A DNA stretch of 64,000 bases from Pseudomonas oryzae. GTDB lineage: Bacteria; Pseudomonadota; Gammaproteobacteria; Pseudomonadales; Pseudomonadaceae. Location: NCBI RefSeq assembly GCF_900104805.1, contig NZ_LT629751.1:4300501-4364500 (forward strand), read 5' to 3'. The notes beneath the pieces were generated by a model. It saw nothing but the letters and a program-made list of their open reading frames with translations. It was not told where the DNA came from and made no database searches. Every line of letters starts with the position of its first letter. The stretch's first letter is position 1. Positions 63,135 to 64,000 of this stretch are shown in pieces. The translations under genes and the position numbers were made by a program.

Positions 63135-63193
63135 TTTATTGAATTACTTTTAAATCAGTAACTTGGCGTGTTGTGGTGGCGGCGGGCAGGCAC

Positions 63194-63229
63194 AAAAAAG
63201 CCGGATTCCCGTTACCGGGGAACCCGGCT
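63194..63229 (-). terminator. terminator of cbrB
   Basis: agccggattccc / gggaacccggct (one mismatch) around a short loop, followed on minus by TTTTTT. It lies about 30 bases after the cbrB stop and separates cbrB read-through from crcZ. Confidence 0.88.
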
Positions 63230-63231
63230 GC

Positions 63232-63257
63232 TGTTACGTGCCGGCGGTGGGGTAACA
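63232..63257. promoter_or_regulatory. CbrB upstream activating site
   Basis: TGTTAC (63232-63237), 14 bases, GTAACA (63252-63257): a palindrome of the type described for CbrB at crcZ (TGTTAC-N14/15-GTAACA). It abuts the cbrB stop codon and is about 100 bases from the sigma-54 promoter. An extra gttac half-like sequence at 63211 may be a second half site. Confidence 0.85.
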
Positions 63258-63259
63258 CC

Positions 63260-64000
<741 letters not shown>

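Noticed and set aside
62794-63161. Short cysteine/leucine-rich plus-strand frames across the pcnB-cbrB gap
   Set aside because: They arise from the TTG/TTC-rich complement of the CrcZ CA motifs; an RNA with promoter and terminator on the other strand explains the region.

Overview
The window is a contiguous, gene-dense, high-GC chromosomal segment from a Pseudomonas sensu lato, probably close to the P. stutzeri group (Stutzerimonas). The right part follows, as I remember it, the P. aeruginosa order smpB-ratA-bamE-fur-recN-grpE-dnaK-dnaJ-dapB-carAB-greA-yhbY-ftsH-folP-glmM-tpiA-secG-tRNA-metY-rimP-nusA-infB-rbfA-truB-rpsO-pnp ... acs-pgi-panDCB-folK-pcnB-crcZ-cbrB. The short carA-carB gap and the LldEFG-type lactate dehydrogenase favour the stutzeri side over P. 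aeruginosa. No rRNA, CRISPR array, prophage or insertion sequence is visible.

Layout. 1-11.3 kb (minus): respiratory complex I, nuoA to nuoL, with nuoL cut by the window edge and nuoC/nuoD fused. 11.3-20.1 kb: a lactate module, lldP-lldE-lldF-lldG-dld-II on minus with the divergent regulator lldR and a perfect LldR-type palindrome between them; a REP doublet (REPIN-like) sits inside the operon. 20.1-24.4 kb: smpB, ratA-rnfH, bamE, fur and recN, the last with a LexA box. 24.4-29.2 kb: grpE-dnaK-dnaJ-dapB behind a near-consensus sigma-32 promoter. 29.2-34.7 kb: carA-carB-greA and a DUF4149 gene, with a transcription-terminator hairpin in the carA leader and a TTG start for carA.

34.7-37.6 kb: yhbY, then the remains of rlmE (ftsJ/rrmJ), the 23S rRNA 2'-O-methyltransferase gene. 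An in-frame N-terminus, a central catalytic strand and a C-terminus are still readable, but they are separated by a large deletion and frameshifts. ftsH follows and has an unusual protease half. 37.6-50.2 kb: folP-glmM-tpiA-secG, tRNA-Leu(GAG), initiator tRNA-Met, then the rimP-nusA-infB-rbfA-truB-rpsO-pnp translation/RNA-decay operon. 50.2-62.6 kb (minus): DUF2845 and DUF748 proteins, an rRNA-type methyltransferase, acs, pgi, panB-panC-panD, folK and pcnB.

62.7-64.0 kb: the carbon catabolite control circuit. This comprises the 3' end of cbrB, a CbrB-type upstream palindrome, a GG-N10-GC sigma-54 promoter and the small RNA crcZ, whose Hfq/Crc-binding CA motifs are visible.

The most unusual item is the decayed rlmE. 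It is worth checking whether this lineage has lost Um2552 methylation or carries another copy, and whether the change is linked to the divergent FtsH protease domain next to it.
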